From assembly GCF_016808335.1 (NCBI RefSeq), contig NC_053142.1, positions 43,071,674 through 43,135,673 of the forward strand: 64,000 nucleotides of DNA, given 5' to 3'. Under the pieces are notes generated by a model. That model had not been told where the DNA came from and searched no databases. It saw nothing but the letters and a program-made list of their open reading frames with translations. How positions within the stretch are numbered: the first letter of the stretch is position 1; each line of letters begins with the position of its first letter. The stretch comes from Panicum virgatum. Lineage: Eukaryota; Streptophyta; Magnoliopsida; Poales; Poaceae. Both the position numbers and the translations under genes were made by a program. This document shows positions 46,835 through 59,400 of the stretch, one piece after another.

Positions 46835-48062
46835 CACTACTACAGAACACGACATTAGTCCCGGTTGCCAAGTGCCTTTTATCCCGGTTTTACAACCGGG
46901 ATACCATGTCCGGGACAAATGTGCCCATGTCTTTTGTCCCGGCCTCTATTCAACCGGGACAAATGTAATTTTCCAAAATAAAAAAATGAGCTCGCCAGCT
47001 CCCGAGAAGCCGGCTTCCCCAAATCCAAAAAATTGGACCAAAATTGCAATATCAAAATACAGATCTAATTCACAACACATTACACATCACATATCAAGAT
47101 CTAGTGCATAGTAAGAAAGTACAAGATCTAATCCACAATAATGAGATTAATTCACAACATATGAGATTGATTTGATTCACATCACATATAGATTCAACAT
47201 CACAATCACAAACGAAAAAAAAATCGAAAAAAACCACGCGGTGGCGGCGGTTCGCCGGCGCCTGGCACGCGCCTGCCCGCCTCTTGCCCGCGTCCTGCAC
47301 GCGCCTGCTCGGGCCGTGCGCAGAGCACATGCCGTCGCCCGCCTTGCCCTTGCTGCCCCTGCGCTTGGCCACGCCCGGCGGTGGTGGCCGCTCGCCGGGC
47401 CGCACCCGCACCCGTCCTGGCAGCAGCTCGCCGGCCCCCGCCCACGCCGGGCCGTGCTGTGGCTGCTGGCCTGTCCCCGGCGGCGTGTGCCTGGCCGCGC
47501 GCGTGGCGGCAGCTCGCCGGCCTGCCCCGGCGCCCGCTCGTCCCCGCCGGCGCGGGGCCCGCGGCCGCGCCTGGCGGCTCGCCAGCCTCCACCAGCGCCG
47601 GGGAGGGAGCTGAGGGACCCCGCGCGAGCGTTGAGGGACGGTGCTGATGGAGAGAGGGAGCCAGGAGGAAGAACCAAACTTGTGGCTGTGAGGAGATAGA
47701 GAGGAATCTAAGGGTGAGAGAGAAAGGGAGCTGGTGTTAAATAAATTTTGACTACCGTCGGTGCCCGCACATTTTATCCCGGTTGGAGATATGGACCGGA
47801 ATCAAAGACTAACATTTAATCCCGGTTGGTGGCTCCGTCCGGGACAAAAGGGCCGAGGGGACTTTTGTCCCGGGTGGAGCCACCAACTGGGATAAAAGGG
47901 GGGGTCTTTGATCTCGGTTGGTGCCTCCAACCGGGACAAAAGATCCATGTCCTCCTGCTGGCCCGGCTAGCCGTTAGACCCGGGACAAAAGCCACTTTTT
48001 GTCCCGGGCCCAAAGGCAACCGGGACAAATAGCCTGGAACAAAGGCATGTTCTGTAGTAGTG
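46835..48062. mobile_element. CACTA (EnSpm) non-autonomous element with GC-rich core
   Basis: Ends CACTACTACAGAACA and (reverse) CACTACTACAGAACATG match over at least 15 bp, with a TTC duplication on both sides (46832-46834 and 48063-48065). Subterminal motifs of the cccgggacaaaag and tcccggttg type are repeated at both ends. The core 47230-47700 is about 80 percent GC and encodes only low-complexity Ala/Arg/Pro frames on both strands. It may be captured DNA; no gene is recognised. Length 1228 bp. Confidence 0.93.
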
Positions 48063-48065
48063 TTC

Positions 48066-51000
48066 TTTCCCATCGATCACATCTTGAATGCTTTGTTTCC
48101 TACGCACCCTAGCTAGGTAGCAAAAATGTGACCCTTTTTTGTGGCTGTTTTCACGGTCTTCTGGGTCTCCCCTGCAGGCGAAGTTGGAAACGTACAGGTT
48201 TGATTTGGACAACTGAGGACAGAAGCAGCACACAATGAAGCTTAAAGCTTCATTGACCATTTGCAATTTTGCATTGGTGGACAAACATGTACCAATGAGA
48301 ATTCATGTACTTTTGGACATTATTGGCGCAAATTTAGGAAACGAAATTGAAATTTACTTGTATATTTTTAAAACTTAGAACAAGGTTTACTAAAAGTTTT
48401 CCCCTGGAAAACTCTGCCAATATTATATTTTACAAATTTAAACTTCGGTTAGTTGTTCAGATGCCTAGTGAGCTCCGAGTGAGATTCCATTTCCAGGAAA
48501 ACAGTAAAAATACTCACAAAAACGCATACGTACCGCCGCCACGCGCACGCAAGTATTCATATATCTGCATATGAACACATACGAGAGTTTTAGGTGGGCA
48601 TGCAAATTAATCTTGGCATTGACAAGCTTTTCGATCCTATTTGCGTGAATGCGTGGCGCATATGATCATAGAGAAATAATAATGTAGAGCTTCAGCTCTA
48701 GCACGCAGTCGCGCGTGCATACACATGAAACAAGCTCAAAAATTAAGTTGCACTGCAATTTGCAAACACATATAAGTGATGTCCGTATTCATCTTGTAGA
48801 TCCTCTTTTCCACCGCTTGTTTTTTTTTCCCGGTGGACCTTAATTTAGACTCGGTGTATCTGCAACTCACAAGGCGTTACACTTAACTCCCAAATCAAAA
48901 CAGCATCTCTGGCCGGATCTCTGCATGCAGCTCGTGCTACAGTGTACATAGTATGTAGTGGGTATCCCATTTTGTTGGCTAGACGACCGGTGGGTATTAT
49001 AATTTACACATGACTATTTTACTAAGAAAAGGATCGGATCGGATTGGATACGTGCAAGAGAGTGGCGCCAAGGGTGTATGGACAAGCGAGTAGGGCCTCG
49101 CCGGAGCTGATGCACACGCCGCAGCAGCTTGCGGCGGCCTGGCACCGGCACGCTGCGGCAATAAAACGCCAGGCTTATGCTTTTGAGCCTGCGCCCCTCT
49201 CTGGCCTCGGAATGAGCGCCAAGCGAGCTCGAGGGCCGGCCGGGCACATGATGGCACAAAGCCGATGCGACATGCATGCAGGCCTGCCAAAGGCACGCCG
49301 GCAGCAGAAGCAGAAGCAGCGCCGGCCGGCAGCCTTTGGACGGATGTCTCCGGCCATCATCGCCGAGCCCCTCCTTAATTTTCCCCGTCTGATCCTTTCC
49401 TCCGCCTTCCTTCCGTGCGCGCCTCTCTCGCCCGCCCCACACCGACACAAGTCATGGCAGCGCAGCCGGTTGCAGCTAGCTCGCCAGCCGCCCTTCCTCT
49501 CGCTCGCTCAGGCCATCGATGTCCGCGCCATGAATGGGCACTCGGGGAAACAGACATGGATTCGGAGAGAGAAAGGGACGGGAGGAGAGGACCACCCCCC
49601 GGGCCGGGCCGGTCACGGGATGGATGGAAAGCGAGAGGACGGCGACGAGGCAAGTTTTTCGATTCCTTTGATCGAGCCCCTTTAATTTTACCATATAGTA
49701 GTAGTATACTAGATGTACCTTTGCAATGACTATGATGTCGTCCTTACGTTCTGCAAGCTAGCTTTGCCTCGTGTCAGGCGCGTCGTCGTCTTTAACGGCC
49801 AGCCTTTCAGCAAGTCAAAACCACCCCAGACTCAGAGACACGGCAGCACTGCACACAGTCGTTGCATTTGCATGCTCTGAACGATCGGAATCGGACTGCC
49901 TGCGTGCATGCGGCGCCATCATGGGCACCATCCCATCCATACGGGAACGCTGTGTTGAAGGGGCCAAGAAAATCATAGGGAGCTGATGATCTGAGATGAC
50001 CAGACGCCCGTGCAGGCTGCTCGCGAAATCCATCACAAGGGCAAGGCAACAGGGCCAAGTGATGGACGGAACAGCGGCCGCGCGCTCCCGTTAACCTGCA
50101 GGAGACAGGACAGGGTACAGGCCTACGTGCACACGGGGGAAACACAAACACCGAGCCGAGCGCGAGAAGGCCGTCGTCGTCGGGCATGGCCGTCGTCCGT
50201 GCACGGTGGTGCTGGGATCCATGCTCCGATGCGTGCGTAGGGGTCTGTCCTGTGTGGATGCGCGTACAAATCTAGCTCGTGCATGCATTCGTGCTTGTTT
50301 TTGGCTTACCACTACTGTAGATCACAACGATGTATAGCTAGATCTCTTTCTTAACTTGTTGCTCTAGGTCACGTGGTGCAGTACGTACGTACGTAGCATC
50401 ACAGAGGTCCAGGTTTCAGGGTTCACGTGACGTTGCAAGAATAATAATTTTAGCGAAGATATAGATGGGATTATTGTCGAACGCTGACACGTGAGCGAAC
50501 ACTCACTACTGGGAAAAGATCTGCCTCTCAGCTCGGCACCAAATAACAGTTGCTTGATCTCGCATTATTAGCATGCAGTAGTGGATTATTGATGCTGCTG
50601 GCCCAAATAAGTAGGTTCGGTAACTAGTAGATAACTCGCTCGTAGCAGAGCGCAGGATTTGGATCCAACACGGCCGGCCGGGCAACAGCGGCTGATCCAA
50701 ATCTGAAACAGTGCGTACGTGCTTGGCCAGCGCCCGCCGGCACGGCTGCCCACGATCTATCAGCAAGTACTTGCAGGCGTACGTAGACCACTGATCGGAC
50801 CGGACATTCACGGCGTGGCGCGGAGCTGCCGCCGCTTGCCTGCCGAGGCAGGGCGCTAGCTCACAAGCGCCTAGCCTAGCCTAGCCTAGGGCACCAGCAA
50901 CAGTAGTACGTGCGCTGCGTACCCCTCACCTGCGCACTGTTCAGCTACATCCCATCGGCATCAGGTTAGGCTAGCTCCCCGATGCAACCGCGCGTGCCCC

Positions 51001-52516
51001 GCCCCGCCCCCTCGCTCGGGGCCCCGGGCAATAAGACGCCAAGCGCGCGCGCGTCGCCACCGCCGCGTGGACGTTGGTTTTACATACGGCGGTGGGCGGT
51101 GGCGAGCCGCCGGTGCTGGCGAGCACGGCACGGGACGGGACCAGGGACCCGTCCCCCGACCGCGCGCGCGCCTGTGAGTGCGAGCTCGCGACCCGCGACC
51201 GCGAGAGCGGCGGCCGGCAGGAAACAATCACGGGCGGGGCGGCCACGCCACCAGCCAGCCGTGCGCGCGTGGGCCGTGGCCGCGCCGCGCAACGCGACGC
51301 GGGACGCGGCTGTGCACGCGCCTGCCTGCCGGCCCCTGCGGCGGCGGGCGATGCAGGATGCCATGGTCCATACGGGGCTACACGGCCAGGCCTGACCAGT
51401 GACCAGCCGGCCGGCCGGTCGAGTACTCCTCCTAGCTAGTGCGGTAGGCCAGTGGCGTGCGCACATGCATGTGACTTGCCTCGCCAGTATGTGTCCGCCT
51501 GCCGCTCCTGGATCGGATTGGGATCGGACGGACGACGGGTCGTCGTCTCGTCGTCGACCTGTCCTGCCGCTCACGTTAATGTACTGTGGACAAGGGATCC
51601 GGTCGGGAGGATGAGATTTGTACCCTCAGTTGCTCATGCATTCCTGCATGTGAGACGTCTGTAGTGGCACTGTGCATATATGTTGGCCTCAGATTTGCAA
51701 TGCGGTAGCAGTGTAGCACTGTGTGTCTCATCTCCCTTTTCCAAACGGGACTCCATGCTTCACAACATTATTGGGCTCGCCTAAACAGTGAGCCATCTGC
51801 ATCACCGATGCATGCATGTATTCGCACACCATAAGAAAAAAAAACTCCATTTTGTGAACGTTACCATCACCGATGGATCGTGGTCGCACGCTTACGGTCT
51901 CTGCCGATCTTTTTTTGTTGTCTTCCATCCAGCAGCGGGGCATAGCAGCTGACTACGCCTTTGTTAACCGGAAAGACACCCAACGTACGTACGCCAACTG
52001 CTTCATTCCGCGGAGATGGAATGATTAAACAAGAGGCCAAATCTCGGTCGATCTATCATCTCGTGCGGTGCGGGCGTGGACCCACCACTGATGGGACGGA
52101 GGCCGGTCTATGAAATTCAGATAGTTAATCTTTTGTTTGTTTGATGAAGGAGAGAAAAAAAAATCAGGTCGTTTTCATAGGCGACGGTGGGGAAAAATTT
52201 AACGGATTCCACAGCCAAGGAGCCAACCGGAAGCTCCGTGTGAATGAAATCTCGTGGACTCTGGAGACACGGGTCTTACCGGCGCTCTCCGGCGGCGATC
52301 CGTTGCCTCCACGACAAGTCCGTCTTGACATGACGTTAACTAACCATCCGATCTAACGCTTTCTTAGCACACAGTGCCCGTACGTTGCAATTTGTTCACT
52401 TCATGGATAGGATGTGCTGTAATTTTGCGAGATATTGATTGTTTATGTTCCAATTAAAATTTCAATTGATTTGTTTGGGTATCGATTAAAATTCTAATTG
52501 ATTATCCGGTTCCGTT
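48066..52516. other. intergenic with GC-rich islands
   Basis: GC-rich islands at about 49030-49680, 49990-50240 and 50950-51560 alternate with AT-rich DNA. Long frames overlap on both strands, as expected from composition, and none contains a domain I recognise. A CACTA-like tip (cactactgggaaaa) at 50503-50517 has no partner. No gene is supported. Confidence 0.4.
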
Positions 52517-53793
52517 TGTCGGTGTCCGGACCTCGCGGTCTAGCACCAACTAGTAAATGTGCTACGTGTCCCTGTCTCCAGATGGTTGATGCAAGAAGAA
52601 ACACAATGACAACAGGTTTATCCTGGTTCCGGCCGATGAGGCCGTACGTCCAGCAGAGGAGTGTGCACTGTATTACTTGCACCGAAGTGCTCGTAGTAGG
52701 GGGTACAAGCTTTGGCGAGAGGGAGGGATGCTCCCAGGTCCCTTGGTGCGCTAGGGTTTGATTGAGGCAAGTGCCAATATCGAGTGGGGTGTGTGTGTGT
52801 GTGTGTGGTGGAGATGAGCGTGCGACCGTCCGTCCGTCCGTGCCCGTGCATGCTCCTTCTCCTTTTATAGACCAAGGAGGTGGGAGTTACACATGTTGGA
52901 TATCTACGGGTCGTCTCTTCTCCCCCCGGTCCGGGGGAGCACAGTTGGTCTTCCTTGTCGCCGAGCGCCGCAGAGCATGACGGCGGGCGTGGGTGTCGTC
53001 CTTGCGAGTTCCCCGACTGCACCCAGGACGTGTCCGTGTCCTGCAGCGCCAGTTGACGGTGTGGCGTTGGCTGTAGAGGTGCGTAGAGCCTCGCGTCAGG
53101 GTGCCGCCTCCCAAGTCTTGCCCTGGTCAAGAGCCGTACTACGTTCGAGGGTCGCCGCCCATCCCCTCTGAGGGTCCTGCGGAGAGGAAAAGTACAAGGG
53201 GTAGGTGGCACATTGGCGGGAGGTGTCAGGCAAGTCCGCACAGGGCTCCGCAGACCCGCCCCGCGCCGGGAACAGCGGCACAGTGGCAGGTGTGGGCTGA
53301 CGAGACACCGGCCATGTCCGCTGTGTGGCATGATGGCCAACTTCAGCTGACGCCGCCTGACACCGTCTGCCACCCGCCCCATGCCGCGGAGTGGTTGGCG
53401 AGTAAATGCGCCCCGTCCAGTCGGGTGGTTGAGCCGCAGCTTCTGCCCGCCGAGGGTGGTCTCGAACGAGGCGGAGATTGCTCCTGCACCGAGGCCTTGT
53501 AGAGGGCTCGGCTGAAGGAGCCTCGAGCGAGGCGGAGTCCGTCCTCGCATCGAGGGGCCCCGATGGGTGACCGTCGAGCGAGGCGGAGATTTCGTCTTCG
53601 GTCAGCGAGGCCTTAGAGGGGCCGTACCGTGGTGCTGGGCTGTGGGCCGAGCATGACTTGGACTTTTCGTACCTAAAGAGGCTTCTGTCGTCCGAGTTTC
53701 GGAGGATCCGGTCCGGGTGCCTTATCCTGTTTTGCGCGTGTTGAGGGTGTTTTAACCCGGGGTTAGGGTACCCCGTAGTTGTGGTACCCGACA
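52517..53793 (-). repeat. 3' LTR of the Gypsy element
   Basis: The plus strand runs from TGTCGGTGTCCGG to TGTGGTACCCGACA; the minus strand starts TGTCGGGTACCACAACTACG. It is homologous in reverse to the LTR at 20124-21575. On the minus strand a TATA box CTATAAAAGG lies at 52870-52861. A GT microsatellite covers about 52790-52807. Confidence 0.85.
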
Positions 53794-54289
53794 GTAGACC
53801 CCGAGCCTTTGGTCGAGTCAGGGGACTCGGTCAAAGGGTATTTTGGTGATTTTACTCCTCAATGTGATCGATCGGCGTTGCGCTCCCGGCGGGCGCGTCT
53901 GGGCGCTTGCCTGGTGGACGTGACAACTCGTCGGTCGGGGTAGTGCGTCTGCAGAAAAAGTACTCCTAGGCGCGCGTTCCTTCTTGTTTTGTTTTGGTGA
54001 CGAGACGCATCAGTGCGCTGAACAGGCCGGGGCCATGATGGCGCCTGCTGCTCTGCTTCCAGTGCTGATACTGCACTGTCCCGCATGCGGGGTCTCAGCC
54101 CTGGTTTCCCTGGTTGCCTCGCAACGCACCGTTCGAGGGCAGTCGGCCAGCGCCGATGCTGTGCTGCTTAGCGTCCAGGGGCTTCGGCTTTGCCTTGTTC
54201 GGTCATGCCTCGGCGCGGTAACCGAGAGCATCTTTTGCTTGTGAAGCGTTGTGCTTTCACTGGCTCTACAGGCCTCGCCCACGCTATTG

Positions 54290-55000
54290 GGCTAAGGCTT
54301 AGCGTCCGATGGGGCTATAAATAGGGGTCCAGGAACTTTTTTGCCGCTCCAGCTTCCCTGCTCTCGCTCCTAACCTCCCTTTAACTTACAATGCTTCCTC
54401 CTATTTGCCGTGGCCGACCCCCAGACTAGGTGGTTCAATGTCCTTAGGTTTGAGGCTATAAGAATGCTTGCGAGCGGTGGGCGAATGCTGGAGAGGGCGT
54501 GCTTACCATCCCTCAACTTCAGTGGAATCAGCAGAAGAACATCGGGCCCATGGAGGGTCGGCTTCTGTGATGTCCCCCAGCCTGCAGGGATGGCGAAGCA
54601 TCTCGGGCGCGCGGGCGGTGCCAGGTTTCACCGTCATTCTGTGCACTGTCCTCGTCGGGGACAAGACGGCTCTTGGAGAGGTGGCGTCTGAGGGTGCTGT
54701 CCGCCAGCTTGGCCCCCCCGTAAGGTCTTTGGTGGAGGAGAAGCCAGAAGAAAGCTTGCGAGAAGGGCATCCATTCGGACCCGTGCGGTCTAGAGATTGC
54801 TTCTCGTGCTTTTCTCGTAGCCCGGCCGAAATGTCGGCCAAGGACTTGGTGTCCTTTATAGGCGGCCGCTCCTCCCCAAGACAGGAAAAGTTGCCATGTA
54901 GGTGGCAATGCGTTTGTACCTTTCGACGCCTTCGAGCCAGTGACTCTTTGTAATCTTGGTTTGCAAAAAGCAATGAAATATTCATTTCTTTGGCGCGGCT
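54290..55000 (+). other. possible plus-strand transcription unit in the Gypsy 3' region
   Basis: A good TATA box ctataaatagg (54314-54324) is followed by a pyrimidine-rich leader and overlapping ORFs (54468-54953, 161 codons). No domain recognised. It may be a promoter and upstream exon for the antisense ORF, or an unrelated relic. Confidence 0.35.
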
Positions 55001-56200
55001 TGCTTTTTGCTTGTTTACTTAGGGTTTTGTCCCTCTAGCTTGTGAAGTTTTTTCCATGGGGGCGCGTCAGCGCACCCACGGGTGTAGCCCCCGAGGCCTT
55101 GGAGGAGTGGGAACACTCGTCCAAGGGCTATGAGCATAATGTTTGATGATTGGCTGGGCAGCAGGGTCATTCAGCGTTCGTTTCAGCCGGCCTCGGCATT
55201 ACTTCAGCCGGCATCGGCATTCAGCTGGAAATGCAACCAGCGCTCCGTTTGGACCGATTGAAATAGCTCACTGAGCGTGCAAGGTGGTACGTCCGACACG
55301 TACGATTTCACCGCCGGGCGGCAGCCGGCTCGTTCGAGGGTATGGCTCTTGCCGGGATGTGCGAGGAGCCCCCGAGCACTAGCCCATGTGAGGGCGATCA
55401 AAGGGGATCCTCGTCTTGTTGGTACGACCCTCGGTCATCCTCTCCGCGAGGAGGAGGGGTGAAACAAGCCATGCTACCCTTGCCCGGGCCGCGAGACATG
55501 GATGCTTCAGCGAGCTGTTAGCGGGTAGTTCGAGTGAACGTCTGTGCCCCATTCGATAGGGGTTGGCCCACGGTCCGGAGACACGTTCATGGAGTGCTTG
55601 CAGAGGTTCGCTTGGCAGGGCTCTGACCCATTCAATTGGGTCCAAGGGCTCGGCGCACTCCCTCGATGGGATCCCTCGTTCTAGCCCCCTCTATCTGGCC
55701 TCGAACACAACGTAGGGCATATCGAACTCCTCGTTCGAGGCCTACGTTTGTATGAGCATGCCCGGGTTGCCCCATACTCTGTTGATCTGGGGCGGCTGTT
55801 GAACCCTCGACGGGCCAACCTTCGAACCCCTGATTCAGTAGGGCTTGGAATAGTTGTTCCTTCATTGGTAAGGAACCCCCCGGAGGGGAATATTCCGTCA
55901 CAGTTTTCGGCGTAGCACGCGGAGTCGTGGAGTAATACGCGTCATGGCCCGATGTGTCCAGGGCGGGTGCGCCTTTTGAGGCGGCGCTCTCGGGCAGACG
56001 GAACGGCGTGGGTGCCGCAGAGTGATGGGACGCCATCTACAGTGTGCCTGCACCGCTTCGGTAGCCGTCCCGCTGTAATTACTGCGTACGCACGCGCGCT
56101 TCCGTGATCGTGGGGCCCATCTATCGGCATCAGCGTTATCTACCGCATTGAATGCGGTAGATTTGGAACCGCCACGGGGAATCTGCCTCGCTGCTGTAGT

Positions 56201-56301
56201 TAAATAGGGAGGCACGGGTGGGGTGGTTCGGCTTACCTTGCCATTGCCTTTTTCCTCCTTTCGCCGTCCTTCGCTCGAGCAAACAGACGAAAGAGAAAGA
56301 G

Positions 56302-56346
<45 letters not shown>
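56201..56346 (+). promoter_or_regulatory. promoter-like region and GA repeat before the antisense ORF
   Basis: A TATA-like ttaaataggg at about 56200 precedes a leader containing an uninterrupted GA tract (56306-56345). GA tracts in leaders bind GAGA-type factors in plants; function here is inference. Confidence 0.4.
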
Positions 56347-56347
<1 letters not shown>

Positions 56348-56430
56348 GGCGCACCTTCCCCTTCTTCGAGCCCTTTTTGCTCCACCCGTCCTCCATCGTC
56401 GCGATGGCGAAGGTGTAGCTTGTCGACCTA

Positions 56431-59400
56431 GTGCCATGGGGCCGGTCCACCGCCGATCAGCAGTATCTGGAATCGTTGGTCGCCACCGGGCTGCTCGCGC
56501 CAAACACTGATCTGGGCCGCTCGATGTGGATCGCGCCAAAGTCGGAGACGGCGATGAACCCTCCGAGCGGCTACGTCGTCAGTTTGGCGCGGCTGCACGA
56601 GCGGGGGCTTCGGCGTCCCCGCCGGCAGGTTCATCCGTGCGCTCTACCACCACTACGGGGTGGAGCTGCACAACTTCGCCCCAAACGCCATCTCGCAGGC
56701 GGCGGTCTTCGTCGCCGTCTGCGAGGGTTACTTGGGGATTCCGGTCCACTGGGACCTGTGGAGGCACCTCTTCCGGGGCGAGCTCTACACCGAGTACGTC
56801 TCAACAGGGGTGAGGAGCCTCGTGCGCGTGGGGGGCCTGACACTCCAGCTGCGGTGATCGAGGAAGGACGACTACATCCCCTGCAAAATGACAACCAACA
56901 ACAGCGAGTGGGACCGAGTGTGGTTCTACCTTCGCAACAACGATGCGCGGCTTCCGACGTACTCCGCAAGGTGCTGCTGGAGAAGCAGGACGCTTGGGGG
57001 TACGTGGTATCGCCCCCCGAGCGCCAGGCCAGACTCGAGGTCTACACCAACGCCCTGCGTAGCCTGACGAACAAGGGGCTGACCGCGGCCATCGTCATCG
57101 CCAACTCCCGCCGGCAGAGGGTGCTTCCCTGTAACACCCGGTTTATAAAAGAACATAAACCGAGCAATCATATACGTGCCAGGATCAAGTCACACGTATA
57201 TACAACAGAATGAACAGTATATCATAGCACATATCACGTAAAAAGACATAATAAAGCAAATACGAATGTTATTTATTACAATAATGACAAAATGTCTGAT
57301 ACAGCGGAAGCGAAGTACAAAATACGGTAAAAGCTCTCCAAAGCTAAAGCAGGGCGCCACAGGGACGTCGACTGGGAGACGAAGCACCTAGAAGTCCTCG
57401 TAGTCCTGGTAGCGCTGGACGAACTCCCTCGTGTCGGCAGGAACTGAGCAGCAGTAGCGTAGCCAAGAGGAAAAAGTAGAGAAGAGGCAAGAGTGAGTAC
57501 ACAACTTGTACTCAACAAGTATATCACAAACTATGAGGCTCTAGGCTGGCTGACTCAACTGCATTAGCTTTTAAGTGTTGGCAAGATTTTATTTATGCTA
57601 TTCACTACTAGTTGATGAATTACCATTAACCCAGTTACATAGTAATTAATCAGAATTAATTATACTACTACTGAGTACCAAACCGAAACCAAGCCACCAA
57701 GGTAACCCCGAGAAGCACCTCTCTCGTCGGAAGGAGATAACTTCACTAATCAAAAGGAGGATCTGGGCCGCTCATAACCGTGAGCACGGCTAGTATACCA
57801 GTTCTACACTCTGCAGAGGTTGCACATCTTTACCCACAAGTCGTGAGCTACGCCAGTTGTTCATCACACTTCCTTAGGTGAGATGGCCAGCGACTCACTA
57901 CGAGGCCTTTAAAAAGAATCTCGTTGGTAAGGCGTAACCGCGAGAGTTAGGTCGGCGACGATGGGGCCCACCTCCGGGGGTACAAGCACAGGAGCGCAAT
58001 CCAAGCACAGACCAAGCCGGAGGAGCAGGGACCATTGAAGCTTACTACTCTTGCCCCGCAGGTAAGTTACTCCAAACCAAAAAGATCTAGTTATTACGCC
58101 AAGTCTATCCCATTCTAGCCTTGTGGTAGCGCTGTTGTCCCAGGTTGTCGCTCTATGAACCGGTCCTTATGGAGAGTGGCCAACCAGGCAGTAAGCACCG
58201 TGCTGGCCCCCTAAACCATGTTTCTAAAAAACATCTTTTAACGAGAAGTGAGCCACTCAAGCCACACAGAGTGCCACTCTCAGAATTAAGTTCAAGTAAA
58301 CCATTAATCAAATTAATTAAAAAGGACCAGAGTGTGTTATAGCGCAGCAACCTAGCACAACTAACCAAAATGCAACCCAAAGGTATATATAAAGGATATA
58401 AAGTGGCTAGGACAGTCCTTATAGGCATACAGTATTAAAATGCAGTATGAAATTGTATTTAAAGGTGATAGGTTGTTCATGTTATACTTGCCTTCCTCGT
58501 ACTGCTCTGGCTGCTGCTCAAAGTGCTCGGAAGACGGCTGCTCCGGGTACTGGTACTGGGGCTCCTCAGGTAGCTCAGCGTCTACTCACGAACACATGGC
58601 CAAAACAATGCACGAAAATAAGCATACAGGCAAACATTAACAAAAACTAAGAAACAGTGCATCAATACATAAAAACAGCACACTAAACTACTCTATAACT
58701 ATTCTACGCGTTACAACGATCGCGTGGATATAAAGAACGCTAAAAACGGAGCTAAAACGCATAAACTAGGCCTAAAACAAGTCCTAGGGGCTTATTTGTA
58801 AGAAAACTGAAGTTCCAGGGGGTTTTCTACAAAAACCGAGGACTAAAACGCAATTAATGATTAAATCTGAGGGCTGGCGTGCAAAAGGCCAGGTGCTGGA
58901 CGGCGGGTTCAAAATCTAAAAAGATCAGGGGTCTAAGTGTTAAAAGGAAGGGCATACTTGAAAATATATTTCAACTGAGATGGACTGCGGGTTTATTTAG
59001 AATAAACCCAGGGTCTCTTTAGCAAAAGGGCGCGGGCGAACCGGTACGCACGATCCTGGGACGTCGGATCGCGATCGCGCGGCTCGGGTTGGACGGCAAC
59101 TTGATCTAATCAGGCCCGTTGCCTGTGGATCCGGCGGTCCAGGGCAAAGGGGGCCACGGCCGGCGGCGCTGGGTCGCCGGGGACCTTTTCCCGCGGCGGC
59201 GCGTGGGGAAAAACTCGCCGGAGACGCCCAATCCGGCGCTCCGGGGGTCAAAACCGAGCGGGATTGGGTCGGGGAGGATCTACGCGCTATGCGTGATCCA
59301 CCCGTGGCCTTTACTGGGCTCGGGGAGGCTAGGCTGGGGCTCGCCATGGCGCGGGGCGGAGCTGAGCGGCGGTGCTCGCCGGCGCAGGCCGATTCGGGGG

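Noticed and set aside
47172..47699. 175-codon ORF in the CACTA element
   Set aside because: Very high GC leaves all frames open; the product is repetitive Ala/Arg/Pro and begins in AT-rich transposon sequence.
50503..50517. Another CACTA element end
   Set aside because: Only one tip is seen; no inverted partner or 3-bp duplication could be found.
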